A stretch of 64,000 bases of DNA from an uncultured Chloracidobacterium sp. (GTDB taxonomy: Bacteria > Acidobacteriota > Blastocatellia > Pyrinomonadales > Pyrinomonadaceae): the NCBI GenBank assembly GCA_936914845.1, contig CAKZGE010000004.1, positions 372,001-436,000 of the forward strand. The letters run 5' to 3'. Positions within the stretch are counted from its first letter, which is position 1, and every line of letters starts with the position of its first letter. Both the position numbers and the translations under genes were made by a program. Positions 33,966 through 43,351 of this stretch are shown piece by piece. A model generated the notes under the pieces. The model searched no databases. It was not told where the DNA came from and saw nothing but the letters and a program-made list of their open reading frames with translations.

Positions 33966-33995
33966 TTAACTCTTTACCGCACTTCGTGTTAGAAT
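33966..33995 (+). promoter_or_regulatory. promoter of the PIN-TRAM/isp operon
   Basis: -35 TTAACT (33966-33971), 18-nt spacer, -10 TAGAAT (33990-33995). The predicted start (about 34002) coincides with the ATG at 34003, so the message is probably leaderless. Confidence 0.45.
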
Positions 33996-34002
33996 TGAAG
34001 CG

Positions 34003-35160
34003 ATGAAACTGGATGTATTTATATTTCGGGTCGGATTCGTGGTTTTGCTGATGTTGCTTGGCTACGTGTTGAATCCGCTTGAAAGAACGCACCGTTTCGG
34101 TATGGGCGCGATCGAAGATATCGGGACGCGGCAGATACTTTCGGCTTTTATGGGGCTGGTCATTGGCGGCCTGATCATTGCTTTCGAAATGCGCGTCAGC
34201 CGGGCGTCATTGAAAACCTTGATCGGTGCCGCGGTCGGATCTATTCTCGGCATTGTCGGAGCTTTTTTGATCGGCGTTCTTATTTCCATACAGAAAGAAG
34301 CGGCTGTTTCGGCCGAAATGCAGACGTTTTTGACCATTTCGCTCGCATTTTTCATGGGTTACATCGGGCTGATGGTCGGTGCGGCAAAGGGCGAATACAT
34401 TGACCTTTCAGCTTTGGGCGGCATTTTTAGCGACAAAACGGTCAAGCGCGATTACAAGATATTGGATACATCCGTGATCATAGACGGTCGCATAGCGGAT
34501 GTTTCAGAGACAGGTTTTTTAGGCGGAACGCTGATAATTCCGAATTTTATACTGGCGGAACTACAGCAGGTCGCGGATTCGGCAGATTCATCAAAACGTC
34601 AGCGCGGCCGTCGCGGGCTCGATATGCTGCAGCGGCTGAGAAATAACAGCAAGCTTGATATACAGATCGTGGAAACGGATTTTCCGGCCGTGAAAGAGGT
34701 CGATCTGAAATTGATCGAATTGGGCAAACAATTGGACGCGGTGATCGTGACAAATGATTTTAATCTGAACAAGGTCTCGCAGCTGCGTGGTGTTTCCGTG
34801 CTTAACATAAACGAACTGGCAAATGCTCTAAAACCGGTGGTGCTGCCGGGCGAAGCGATGCGTGTTTTTGTGTTAAAGGAAGGCAAGGAATACAACCAGG
34901 GCGTGGCTTATCTGGACGATGGCACGATGGTGGTTGTGGACAATGCCCGCCGGCTGATCGGTAAAACCGCCGATATTGCCGTAACGAGCGTCCTGCAGAC
35001 AACGGCCGGGAAAATGATCTTTGGCCGATTGTGGGAAGATAAGGACGATATGCATGAAAGCCAGGCGCCGAATGCCGGCATACACGATTCGCGGTCGCTT
35101 GGTTTCAAAAAGACAGGACGCGACCTGCGCCCGACGGTGATCGGGGATGTCGATCAATAG
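34003..35160 (+). CDS. PIN/TRAM-domain membrane protein (YacL-like)
   Basis: 385 residues. Four membrane helices in the first 130 residues (about 7-22, 44-60, 73-98, 106-126), then a PIN domain (about 148-265) with acidic residues LDTSVIIDGRIAD, AELQQVADS, DAVIVTNDFN, and a TRAM domain (about 280-345). PIN domains are RNases; TRAM binds RNA. The same protein (YacL) sits next to ispD/ispF in many bacteria, as here: ispD starts 7 bp downstream. Role in vivo unknown. Confidence 0.9.
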   Translation: MKLDVFIFRVGFVVLLMLLGYVLNPLERTHRFGMGAIEDIGTRQILSAFMGLVIGGLIIAFEMRVSRASLKTLIGAAVGSILGIVGAFLIGVLISIQKEAAVSAEMQTFLTISLAFFMGYIGLMVGAAKGEYIDLSALGGIFSDKTVKRDYKILDTSVIIDGRIADVSETGFLGGTLIIPNFILAELQQVADSADSSKRQRGRRGLDMLQRLRNNSKLDIQIVETDFPAVKEVDLKLIELGKQLDAVIVTNDFNLNKVSQLRGVSVLNINELANALKPVVLPGEAMRVFVLKEGKEYNQGVAYLDDGTMVVVDNARRLIGKTADIAVTSVLQTTAGKMIFGRLWEDKDDMHESQAPNAGIHDSRSLGFKKTGRDLRPTVIGDVDQ

Positions 35161-35166
35161 GACCGC

Positions 35167-35844
35167 ATGAATACCGCGATCATAACCGCAGCGGGCAGCG
35201 GAAAACGTTTTAATTCCACGATTCCCAAACAATTTCTCGAACTTGCAGGAGAACCGGTCTTGGTTCACACCATTCGCAAGTTTGAAGCATGTGAGTCTGT
35301 TGACGCGATCATCGTTGTTCTGGCGACGGAGACGTTGGATGCTTTTCGGGATATCATCGCGGGCAAAGGTTCGGCCAAGCCGCTGAAAATAGTTGTCGGC
35401 GGGGAATCGCGGGCCGCATCGGTAAAGGCCGGCCTTGCCGTTTGCGATCCAGCGAGCGGTGTCGTAGCTGTCCACGACGGAGCACGACCATTGGTAAGGC
35501 CGCGAGAGATCGCCGAAACGATCGCTGCGGCGGCTGAATTTGGTGCGGCATGTCTCACGGCCGATGTGACGGACACGATCAAGGTGGTCGAACGCGGCGA
35601 GATAGCGGGAACGGTGGACCGAAAGAAGCTTCGCCGGGCAATGACGCCGCAGGCATTCAGATACGAGATCTTAAAACGGGCTTTTGAACAGGAGATCGAT
35701 GACAGCGTGACGGACGAGTGTTCGCTTGTGGAAAGGCTCGGGATACCGATCAGATCTGTGCCGGGAAGTTCCGATAACATCAAGATCACGTTCGCGGAAG
35801 ACCTACGGCTGGCTGAATTTTATATGCAGGAGATGAACCGTTGA
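35167..35844 (+). CDS. ispD: 2-C-methyl-D-erythritol 4-phosphate cytidylyltransferase
   Basis: 225 residues. Third step of the MEP isoprenoid pathway, joining MEP with CTP. N-terminal CTP site ITAAGSGKRF (about 6-15), IPKQFLEL, VHDGARPLV (about 102-110), TVDRKKLRRAMTPQAF (about 139-154) and TDECSLVE (about 177-184) match the family. Cytoplasmic. Overlaps ispF by one base, hence tight coupling. Confidence 0.95.
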   Translation: MNTAIITAAGSGKRFNSTIPKQFLELAGEPVLVHTIRKFEACESVDAIIVVLATETLDAFRDIIAGKGSAKPLKIVVGGESRAASVKAGLAVCDPASGVVAVHDGARPLVRPREIAETIAAAAEFGAACLTADVTDTIKVVERGEIAGTVDRKKLRRAMTPQAFRYEILKRAFEQEIDDSVTDECSLVERLGIPIRSVPGSSDNIKITFAEDLRLAEFYMQEMNR

Positions 35845-36335
35845 TGTACAGGATCGGCTTTGGCAACGATATACACCGGTTGGAAACGGGGTGGCCGCTG
35901 ATCATCGGCGGAATAAGAATAGAGGCTGAATTTGGGGCCGTCGGACATTCGGATGCCGATGTGCTGACGCATGCGGTCACCGATTCCATTTTTGGAGCAT
36001 TGGCTTTAGGCGATATCGGATCGCATTTCTCTGACGGCGAAGAACGTTGGAAGAATGCGGAAAGTTTGATATTCCTGCGCTTTGCGGTCGGAGAAATGAA
36101 AAGGCTCGGCTACCGTTTGGGTAATGTCGATGCAACGGTCGATCTTCAGCGGCCGAAGCTGCGGCCATATATCGACAGGATCAGGGAAAGCTTGGCCGTG
36201 GCACTTGAAGTGGCCGAAGACCGGGTCAGCATTAAGGCAAAGACCGGCGAAGGGCTCGGGCCCGTGGGCGAAGGGATCGCTGTTACGGCAGAGGCTGTGG
36301 TACTGCTCGAACGGATCGGGCAGAGAGATCGATAA
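35844..36335 (+). CDS. ispF: 2-C-methyl-D-erythritol 2,4-cyclodiphosphate synthase
   Basis: 163 residues from the ATG overlapping the ispD stop. Makes the cyclic diphosphate in the MEP pathway, as a zinc trimer. Zinc ligands are in GNDIHRLE (Asp8, His10) and the His in GHSDADVLTHAVTD (about 34-47); the C-terminal block KAKTGEGLGPVGEG (about 131-144) is the family's KATTxExLGxxGxxEG. The N-terminus MYRIGFGNDIHRL is typical. Confidence 0.95.
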   Translation: MYRIGFGNDIHRLETGWPLIIGGIRIEAEFGAVGHSDADVLTHAVTDSIFGALALGDIGSHFSDGEERWKNAESLIFLRFAVGEMKRLGYRLGNVDATVDLQRPKLRPYIDRIRESLAVALEVAEDRVSIKAKTGEGLGPVGEGIAVTAEAVVLLERIGQRDR

Positions 36336-36349
36336 GAATAGGCGGAGAT

Positions 36350-37666
36350 ATGTACCGACCACAAGAAGTGATCGCAAAAAAGCGTGACGGAGGCGAGCTT
36401 TCGGGTGATGAGATAATGTCGTTCATCCGTGGGGTCTGTACGGACAAATGGGCCGATTATCAGATATCGGCGCTCGTGATGGCAATGTTCATCCGCGGGC
36501 TTTCTGACGAAGAACGCGATGCGATGACCAACGCAATGGTGGAAACCGGCGAATCTTTTCAGCTTGGTGATATCGATCTGCCAAAAGCAGACAAGCATTC
36601 GACAGGCGGTGTCGGGGACAAGACCTCGCTGGTAATAGCTCCGCTGGCGGCGGCATGCGGGCTGGCGGTACCGATGGTTTCGGGCCGCGGTTTGGGCCAT
36701 ACAGGCGGAACGCTTGATAAACTAGAAGCGATCGCCGGTTATAACGTGCGGATGTCGCGGGACGAGATGAAGGAGGTAATCAAAAAATGCGGGTTTGTGA
36801 TGGCCGGACAAACTGACGAGATCGCACCTGCCGACCGCAAGCTTTACGCTCTTCGAGACGCAACGGCGACTGTGCCATATATACCGCTGATCGTCGCTTC
36901 GATAATGTCGAAAAAGATGTCCGAGGACCTTGACGCGTTGGTGCTTGATGTAAAGACCGGGTCCGGCGCGTTTATGCCGGTATTTGAGGATTCAATACGG
37001 CTGGCGGCGGCTCTGGTAGCCACGGGAAAGCGCTTCGGTGTTAAGACCCAAGCCGTGGTTTCGGATATGGCACAACCACTCGGCCGATTTGTTGGTAATG
37101 CGCTCGAAACATTTGAGTGTTTAAAGATATTGCAAGGCGAAGCAGTCGCGGGAAGCGGAGCAACTCTCGAACTTTCACTGGAGCTGACGGGGCGGATGAT
37201 CGAATTGGCCGGCGTGAGTTCCAGCGCCGCTGAAGCAAGGAAACTTGCCGAGGAAAGGCTTGCCGACGGTTCGGCTCTGGAAAAATTCAAAGAGAACATT
37301 TTGCTGCAGGGCGGCGACGCGGACGTTTGCGAAAGGCCGGAAAAGCTTTTGACAGACGATATTTGCAAGGTGGAGATAAGGTCCGCCGCAGAAGGTTTTG
37401 TCTCAGAAATAGATACCAATGCCATCGGTAACGCCGTAGTAAAACTGGGCGGCGGGCGGACCAGGGCTGAAGACACAGTGGATCATGCGGTCGGTTTTGA
37501 ATGTATGGCAAAGATCGGAGATAAGATAGCGATCGGGGAACCTCTGGGCATTGTCTATAGCCGTACCGCAGAACATGCCTCCGAAGTTAGCGCAATCCTA
37601 AGCAATGCGTATAGAATGTCCGCAGAACCATCAGCGGGCGAACCCCTGATAAAAGCGATCATCTGA
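36350..37666 (+). CDS. pyrimidine-nucleoside (thymidine) phosphorylase
   Basis: 438 residues. Cleaves thymidine or uridine with phosphate to base plus (deoxy)ribose-1-phosphate; cytoplasmic dimer. Family block SGRGLGHTGGTLDKLEAIAGY (about 104-124, written in part) and phosphate-binding KHSTGGVGDKTSL (about 81-93), plus LDVKTGSGAFM (about 199-209). Length and the N-terminus MYRPQEVIAKKRDGGEL fit Pdp/DeoA. It lies 14 bp after ispF and before a BMP-type nucleoside-binding protein, suggesting nucleoside salvage. Confidence 0.93.
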   Translation: MYRPQEVIAKKRDGGELSGDEIMSFIRGVCTDKWADYQISALVMAMFIRGLSDEERDAMTNAMVETGESFQLGDIDLPKADKHSTGGVGDKTSLVIAPLAAACGLAVPMVSGRGLGHTGGTLDKLEAIAGYNVRMSRDEMKEVIKKCGFVMAGQTDEIAPADRKLYALRDATATVPYIPLIVASIMSKKMSEDLDALVLDVKTGSGAFMPVFEDSIRLAAALVATGKRFGVKTQAVVSDMAQPLGRFVGNALETFECLKILQGEAVAGSGATLELSLELTGRMIELAGVSSSAAEARKLAEERLADGSALEKFKENILLQGGDADVCERPEKLLTDDICKVEIRSAAEGFVSEIDTNAIGNAVVKLGGGRTRAEDTVDHAVGFECMAKIGDKIAIGEPLGIVYSRTAEHASEVSAILSNAYRMSAEPSAGEPLIKAII

Positions 37667-37677
37667 GCGTCATATTT

Positions 37678-38736
37678 ATGAGATCAAGCACCAAGATATT
37701 ACTGGCGATCGCCGCTGCCGCACTGTTGCTCACGGCTTCTTGCACTTCTTTGACCGAGGCAAAACGCGAAGGGTGCACCACGAAGGTCGGCATAGTCTTT
37801 GACATCGGCGGCAAGAATGACCGCTCTTTCAATGCTGCCGCTTGGGAAGGAGTAAAGCGGGCGGAGCAGGACATGAACATCTGTCTTTATGATGTTGAAC
37901 CGGGCAATCCGACATCGATCGAACCGGCGATGCGGGCATTTGCCGAACGCGATTTCGATCTTGTGGTCGGCGTTGGGTTTGCTCAGGGGCCGATCATGCA
38001 AAAGGTCGCGTTGGATTACCCGAATATTAATTTCGCGATCGTTGACGGCGTGATCTTTGAAAAAGACGGGAAAACGCCGCGCCAGAATGTGGCTTCGCTG
38101 GTTTTCCGTGAACACGAAGGTTCGTTTTTGGTAGGAATGCTGGCGGCATACCGCTCGCGAACGCACACGATCGGATTTCTCGGCGGTATGGACATTCCGC
38201 TGATCCATAAATTTCAAACGGGCTACACAGAAGGAGCGAAATACGTTGATCCGGACATTCAAATAATCACGAATTATGTCGGCGTTACGGATGCGGCTTG
38301 GAACAATCCGGGACGCGGAAAGGAATTGGCACTTAACCAACTCGAAAAAGGTGTCGATGTGATATTTACAGCGGCGGGAAATTCCGGGTTGGGGGCATTT
38401 GATGCGGTGGAACAATATGGCCGGAATGAAAACGGCGAAGCGAACCGCTACGTTATCGGTGTCGATTCGAATCAGAACGGGTTAAAGCCCGGATTTGTGC
38501 TGACCTCAATGGTCAAGCGAGTTGACAACGCCGTATATGATGTCGTTAAAGAGGTTAGGGAGAAGCGATTTGCCGGCGGATTTCATGTTTTCGGGCTTGA
38601 TAAGGATGGTGTCGCCTATGCGATGGACCAGAACAATGAATTGACAGTTTCGCCGGAGATGATAGAAAAAGTCGAAGCAGCCCGGGCAAAGATCATTAGC
38701 GGCGAGCTCAAGGTGACGGACGCAATGGCTAAGTAG
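37678..38736 (+). CDS. BMP-family nucleoside-binding lipoprotein
   Basis: 352 residues. Lipobox LLTASC gives a lipid-anchored binding protein. KVGIVFDIGGKNDRSFNAAAWEGVKRA (in part, about 36-62) is the BMP/Med signature, followed by VVGVGFAQG, HTIGFLGGMDIPLIHKF and VIGVDSNQNG. These proteins bind purine or pyrimidine nucleosides for ABC import. It follows the phosphorylase gene by 11 bp, which fits uptake and cleavage of nucleosides. Confidence 0.92.
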   Translation: MRSSTKILLAIAAAALLLTASCTSLTEAKREGCTTKVGIVFDIGGKNDRSFNAAAWEGVKRAEQDMNICLYDVEPGNPTSIEPAMRAFAERDFDLVVGVGFAQGPIMQKVALDYPNINFAIVDGVIFEKDGKTPRQNVASLVFREHEGSFLVGMLAAYRSRTHTIGFLGGMDIPLIHKFQTGYTEGAKYVDPDIQIITNYVGVTDAAWNNPGRGKELALNQLEKGVDVIFTAAGNSGLGAFDAVEQYGRNENGEANRYVIGVDSNQNGLKPGFVLTSMVKRVDNAVYDVVKEVREKRFAGGFHVFGLDKDGVAYAMDQNNELTVSPEMIEKVEAARAKIISGELKVTDAMAK

Positions 38737-38759
38737 GTAATGTTAAAAGAAAGATCCTT

Positions 38760-40256
38760 ATGCTAGAAGTTTCACATATTGCCAAGGCATTCGGCGACTG
38801 TATCGCCAATGAAGACGTGTCAATTTCGGTTAAAAAAGGCACGATCCATGCTATCGTCGGCGAGAACGGAGCCGGTAAATCGACAATAATGAAGATCGTG
38901 TACGGATTTTTCACGCCAGATAGCGGCGAGATACGGTTCAATGGCCGGCCGGTCGCGATCAAAAGCCCGCACGACGCCATCGCTCTCGGCATCGGAATGG
39001 TTCATCAGCACTTTATGCTGGTCGAGAATATGACCGTGGCTGAGAATATAATTCTCGGAGCCGAAACCGGAACCGCTTTCGATCTCGACCTACATAAGGC
39101 AAATAAAGAGATCGCAGAGCTTTCGGCGGATCTGAAGCTGGGTGTGGATCCGCGAGCGGTCATTGAGGAACTTTCGGTCGGCCAACAGCAGCGGGTCGAA
39201 TTGCTCAAGGCACTTTACCGCAATGCGGAACTGTTGATACTTGATGAACCGACCGCTGTGTTGACACCACAAGAGGTCGAAGAGTTTTTCTTTATTTTAC
39301 GGCGGATGAAGGAGCAGGGGAAAACGATCATCATCATCACGCATAAGCTGGATGAGGTGCTGGCGATCTCAGATGAGGTGACGGTGATGCGCGATGGAAA
39401 GACGGTAGGCCATGTTCGAACGGCTGACACGAATTCTCGAGATCTGGCACGGATGATAGTCGGACGCGACGTGCTGCTGCGGGTGGAGAAAACGGCAGCG
39501 GAACCCGGCGACGATGTTTTGCAGCTGAGCTCCGTGGTGGTCAGCGGCCGGCATGGCCGAGCAGTGGACAATGTCTCCTTTACCGTCAGGTCCGGCGAAA
39601 TAGTCGGCATCGCAGGCATCGAAGGCAATGGGCAAACGGAATTGATCGAGTCGCTGGCCGGCTTGCGAAAGCCCGATGGCGGTTCGGTAAAATTCTGCGG
39701 CGAAGAAATATCGTCCGCGAACGCCCGGCAGGTCAAGGAACTCGGCATTGCCCACATTCCGGAAGACCGGCATAAACGCGGACTATTGCTCGAATCCGAC
39801 CTTTACGAAAATGCGATCTTGGGCATGCATTATCGCGAACCGATCGCTTCGCCGTCCGGACTTTTGAATTCGGCGGCAGTCGCGGCTCAGACAAAGACGA
39901 TAATCAGAGATTTTGATGTTAGGCCGGGCGACCCGGAATTGAAGGCGGTTTCGCTTTCCGGCGGAAATCAGCAAAAGCTTATCATCGGACGTGAATTCCA
40001 GATCGCACCTAAGCTGCTGCTGGTTTCTCAACCGACCCGCGGTGTTGATATCGGTGCTATCGAATTCATTCACCGCAAACTGATCGCTCTTCGCGACAGC
40101 GGCTGTGCGATATTGCTGGTTTCGGCAGAATTAGAAGAAGTTACGGCATTGGCCGACCGCTTACTGGTGATCAGAGAGGGCAGCATCGTCGGCGAACTCG
40201 ACCCGCTCACGACAACGCCGGAGGAAATTGGACTGCTCATGACCGGCGGAGATTGA
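38760..40256 (+). CDS. nucleoside/sugar ABC transporter double ATPase
   Basis: 498 residues with two ABC modules. Module 1: Walker A GENGAGKST (about 35-43), signature LSVGQQQRVE (about 138-147), Walker B LLILDEPTAVLTPQE (about 158-172). Module 2 (about 260-495): degenerate Walker A GIEGNGQTEL, signature LSGGNQQK (about 399-406), Walker B LLLVSQPTRGVD. This is the YufO/NupA type that serves BMP systems. The usual two permease genes are not beside it; the next gene is on the other strand. Confidence 0.92.
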   Translation: MLEVSHIAKAFGDCIANEDVSISVKKGTIHAIVGENGAGKSTIMKIVYGFFTPDSGEIRFNGRPVAIKSPHDAIALGIGMVHQHFMLVENMTVAENIILGAETGTAFDLDLHKANKEIAELSADLKLGVDPRAVIEELSVGQQQRVELLKALYRNAELLILDEPTAVLTPQEVEEFFFILRRMKEQGKTIIIITHKLDEVLAISDEVTVMRDGKTVGHVRTADTNSRDLARMIVGRDVLLRVEKTAAEPGDDVLQLSSVVVSGRHGRAVDNVSFTVRSGEIVGIAGIEGNGQTELIESLAGLRKPDGGSVKFCGEEISSANARQVKELGIAHIPEDRHKRGLLLESDLYENAILGMHYREPIASPSGLLNSAAVAAQTKTIIRDFDVRPGDPELKAVSLSGGNQQKLIIGREFQIAPKLLLVSQPTRGVDIGAIEFIHRKLIALRDSGCAILLVSAELEEVTALADRLLVIREGSIVGELDPLTTTPEEIGLLMTGGD

Positions 40257-40357
40257 TCGAGCGTTCAGACCTGAAACGATAGAAAAATGAGGCTCCGAGC
40301 TTCCGGTCAATGACCCGGTTCGCACGAAAGCCCCCTATCCGCAGGAACCAACAGCAG

Positions 40358-41542
40358 CTAACCGAACAATTTTTGCATTTTGTCGATAGCGGTTTCGAGA
40401 TTTTCCATTGATGTAGCATAGGAAAGCCGTATGAAGCCTTCGGCTCCAAAGGCGTTGCCGTCCGTTCCGGCCACGTGGGCTTCGCTGAGCAATTTTTCGG
40501 CAAAATCGCCCGATGTCTTCAATTGGCCGTCTAAAACACCGCGCACATCTAAAAAGGCATAGAAAGCTCCTTCCGGCATATCGCAGCGAAATCCTTTAAT
40601 TCGGTTCAAGGCCGGTATAAAAAGATCGCGGCGGCGGCGGTATTCGGCGGTCATCCCGGCCACGGCCTCTAGGGCCCGATCAGATTCTTCTAAAGCCCGT
40701 GCGCAGGCATATTGTACAAAAGAGGTCGGGTGAGTGGCTGAGTGGCTTTGCAGCTTGACCATTGCCTTGGTCCAAGCTTCGTCTGCGATCGTGTAACCGC
40801 ATCGCCAGCCGGTCATGGCAAAGGTTTTGGAGAAACTGCCGGCGACACAGACATATTTTCTCAATTCGGGCGGCAGAGCGGCAGAACTAAATACCTCAGC
40901 CGGCGGATAGACGAAGAACAGGTAGCATTCATCAGTTATAACGTAAATGCCGTGTTCCGCACACACATTAAAGATACGAAGCATTTCATCTTTTGCGACA
41001 ACGCGGCCGGAGGGATTATTCGGCGAATTGATGATCAAAAGCTTCGTTTTATCCGTAATCGCGGCTTTTACCTGCTCTGCCGTCAATACAAACCCCGTCT
41101 GCTCGGTGTCGATGTAAACATTGTTGCCGCCGCAGAAATTTACGATCTCCGGAAAGCTGACCCAATATGGTTTGGGCAGCAAAACATCGTCGCCGGGGTT
41201 GATGAGGGTACAGATCGCATTGAAGATCGCCTGCTTTCCGCCGCAGGCAGCGGCAACCTCGGTTGGTTTAATGTCGGCCGCAAAGCGTTCGCCGTAGAAA
41301 TGGCAGATCGCTTCTTGAAGACTTTTCAAACCGGCGCTTGGCGTATATTTGGTGATGCCGAGCCGGAGCCCTTCGATCGCAAGCTCTTTGATGAATTCGG
41401 GCGTGTCGAAATCCGGTTCTCCGACCGTCAGGTCGATAACGTCTATACCTTGGGCACGCAACGCGGCGGCTGTCTGGGCCGCTTTCATTGTCGAAGATGC
41501 CTGCATGCTCGCCGAGCGAAATGATTCTGGAAAAGCGTTCAT
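40358..41542 (-). CDS. class I aminotransferase (aspartate/aromatic type)
   Basis: 394 residues. PLP-dependent fold type I. VIDLTVGEPDFDTP (about 36-49), GGKQAIFNA (about 101-109), INSPNNPSGRV (about 170-180), the PLP-binding Lys in AGSFSKTFAMTGWRCGY (about 233-249, Lys about 238) and the C-terminal RLSYA are all in place. Best match is the AspC/AAT I-gamma group. Cytoplasmic; amino-group donor and acceptor not certain from sequence. Single gene between convergent neighbours. Confidence 0.9.
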   Translation of the reverse strand: MNAFPESFRSASMQASSTMKAAQTAAALRAQGIDVIDLTVGEPDFDTPEFIKELAIEGLRLGITKYTPSAGLKSLQEAICHFYGERFAADIKPTEVAAACGGKQAIFNAICTLINPGDDVLLPKPYWVSFPEIVNFCGGNNVYIDTEQTGFVLTAEQVKAAITDKTKLLIINSPNNPSGRVVAKDEMLRIFNVCAEHGIYVITDECYLFFVYPPAEVFSSAALPPELRKYVCVAGSFSKTFAMTGWRCGYTIADEAWTKAMVKLQSHSATHPTSFVQYACARALEESDRALEAVAGMTAEYRRRRDLFIPALNRIKGFRCDMPEGAFYAFLDVRGVLDGQLKTSGDFAEKLLSEAHVAGTDGNAFGAEGFIRLSYATSMENLETAIDKMQKLFG

Positions 41543-41596
41543 AATGAAATATTATCCAAATGGGAATTCTATGACCAATTGAAAGAATACCTTTTG

Positions 41597-41620
41597 AAAG
41601 ATCGGCCGTTTACGATCTTT
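41597..41620 (-). terminator. weak terminator-like hairpin at the coaD stop
   Basis: AAAGATCG (41597-41604) and CGATCTTT (41613-41620) form an 8-bp stem that spans the coaD stop codon. Only a short T run follows on the minus strand. Confidence 0.35.
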
Positions 41621-42107
41621 GCATTGTTTTGGCGGCCATCTTTGTCGCAACCAGATCGGGGATCAGCCCCTTTATATTGCCGCCAAGCAAGAAGACCTGT
41701 TTCATCAGATCCGAAGAAACATAGGAAAACTCTTCGGCGGCCATCAGAAATACAGTTTCGATCTCCGGTTCGAGCTTTCGGTTCATAAGAGCCATGCGAA
41801 GTTCATATTCGTAATCGCTGACAGCACGAATTCCCCGCACAATGGCCGTAGCACCGCGAAGACGAGCGAATTCTGCCGTCAGGCCCGAAAAACTTTCGAC
41901 AGATAGCCGACAGCCGCTCTTGTTTTCGTGCGGCAGCAATTCGCTGATCATTTCACACCGCTCCTGTACAGTGAACATCGGCAACTTGTTGGGGTTGTTG
42001 AGAACGGCGACGGTGACCTCATCAAAGAGAGGTAAACTGCGGCGAATGATATCGAGATGGCCGTTTGTCGGCGGATCGAATGAACCGGGAAAGATGGCTT
42101 TTCGCAT
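41610..42107 (-). CDS. coaD: phosphopantetheine adenylyltransferase
   Basis: About 165 residues from the ATG at 42107. Fourth enzyme of coenzyme A synthesis. The nucleotidyltransferase motif FPGSFDPPTNGHLDII (about 5-20) with the T/HxGH-type site, ANIVRGIRAVSDYEYELRMA-like VRGIRAVSDYEYE (about 87-99) and EFSYVSSDLMKQ (about 131-142) are diagnostic. Cytoplasmic hexamer. Stands alone, divergent from the HAD gene. Confidence 0.96.
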   Translation of the reverse strand: MRKAIFPGSFDPPTNGHLDIIRRSLPLFDEVTVAVLNNPNKLPMFTVQERCEMISELLPHENKSGCRLSVESFSGLTAEFARLRGATAIVRGIRAVSDYEYELRMALMNRKLEPEIETVFLMAAEEFSYVSSDLMKQVFLLGGNIKGLIPDLVATKMAAKTMQRS

Positions 42108-42273
42108 TTCGCACACAGAATATCACGCATTTGCACCTATATAAAGCGATGTGTACGGATGCTCGGGTTATTACAATGTAATTACATTTTTCGAAAAAAT
42201 TTTGAACGGACGGTTTTGGAGCTAGTATTTTTGTTTAAAAGTGGTAAGATTTCTATATTCTTAGGTTTGAGTT

Positions 42274-42948
42274 ATGAGCACAAACGGACAAGCTGCGGCT
42301 TTTTACGATCTGGAAGGAACATTGGTGAGCACAAATTTGGTGCATACGCTGGCCTTTTATGCCCGCCGGCAGCAGGGGTTGTGGCAAACGGCTAAAAAGA
42401 GCGTCGGAACCCTGGCTAAGCTGCCATTTTTTGGCGTGACCGATCTTTATTCGCGCAATGTTTTCAACGAAGTGTTCTTTCGAAGCTATGAGGGCTTTTC
42501 ACAGGACAGGCTGCGATATTTCAGCGAAGAGCTTTTCGAAGAGGTGCTTAAACCGGCGATCTTTCCCGGAACGGCTGAGCTGATCGCCCAAGGTAAAAAG
42601 ATCGGCCAGCGGCAGGTTGTTTTGACAGGAGCATTGGATTTTACGATCGACCGGATGATGGAATATCTGGGCATTGACGATTACGTGGCAAACCGGTTGG
42701 AATTTGTGAACGGATATGCGACGGGCCGCGTTTTGCCGCCGGTGATGGCCTCAGCGACCAAGGCAAAATGGATCCGCGAATATGCGGAGCGGGAAGACAT
42801 CAACCTTTCGGGTTCTTATGCATATTCTGACAGCATCTCAGACCTGCCGATGCTGTCGATAGTCGGCCATCCGGTTGCGGTATGTCCGGATTTTCGGCTG
42901 AAACAGACGGCATTGCAGCACGATTGGGCGGTTATCGATCTGAAATAA
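42274..42948 (+). CDS. HAD-IB (SerB-like) phosphatase
   Basis: 224 residues. The HAD core is clear: motif I YDLEGTLVSTN (about 11-21), VVLTGALDFT (about 108-117) and motif IV YSDSISDLPML (about 177-187). Motif I has Glu where the second Asp (acid/base) of DxD usually stands. HAD-IB enzymes dephosphorylate small metabolites or lipids. No signal peptide. Together with the LarA-like gene and the large reductase-acyltransferase downstream it recalls the elb ether-lipid genes of myxobacteria; the substrate may be a lipid phosphate. Inferred. Confidence 0.8.
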   Translation: MSTNGQAAAFYDLEGTLVSTNLVHTLAFYARRQQGLWQTAKKSVGTLAKLPFFGVTDLYSRNVFNEVFFRSYEGFSQDRLRYFSEELFEEVLKPAIFPGTAELIAQGKKIGQRQVVLTGALDFTIDRMMEYLGIDDYVANRLEFVNGYATGRVLPPVMASATKAKWIREYAEREDINLSGSYAYSDSISDLPMLSIVGHPVAVCPDFRLKQTALQHDWAVIDLK

Positions 42949-43081
42949 AATGTAGAAGATTGGCTTCGTGTAACGAGCAAATCAATAACGAGTGTTGAGA
43001 AAAAAGATCGAAGTAAAGAGTAAGTAGGGTTGTAAGTAGTGAAAAAGATTTATGTGCCAACAATAACTAGATAGTGATCTT

Positions 43082-43159
43082 TGTGTGTCTTGATTTGTGT
43101 GTTCTGTGGTCAAAATATTTAAGACCGGAACACAGAAGCAGAACACGAAAAGCACAGAA
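43082..43159. repeat. palindromic repeat, copy A
   Basis: The left arm (43082-43110) is rich in TGTGT/TTCTGTGG and the right arm (43129-43159) is its imperfect complement, ACACAGAA...AGCACAGAA. More diverged than copies B and C. Confidence 0.5.
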
Positions 43160-43265
43160 TTTAGAATCAGGAAATTGAAAGCTTGTACGGATTAAAGTGA
43201 GTGAATATTAACAAGTATTGAATAAGGCAGAGGGAATAAAGGTTTTTAGTCGGGTCAGTCATTCG

Positions 43266-43349
43266 GTGTCTTCGTCTGTGTTTTCTGTGTTTAAATGGAA
43301 TGAAAGCGAGAACACAGAATGCACTAAAAAAGACACAGAAAAACACACA
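43266..43349. repeat. palindromic repeat, copy B
   Basis: Left arm 43266-43292, right arm 43311-43349. It shares the identical 17-mer CTGTGTTTTCTGTGTTT (43276-43292) and CACAGAATGCAC (43313-43324) with copy C. The right arm ends at the start of the GxxExxY gene. Confidence 0.6.
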
Positions 43350-43351
43350 TT

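Larger units (their letters stand above)
42949..43351. other. 403-bp gene-free AT-rich region with repeat arms
   Basis: No credible reading frame. It is AT-rich and contains two copies of the palindromic CTGTGTTTTCTGTG element (43082-43159 and 43266-43349), the second ending directly before the GxxExxY gene. Confidence 0.6.
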
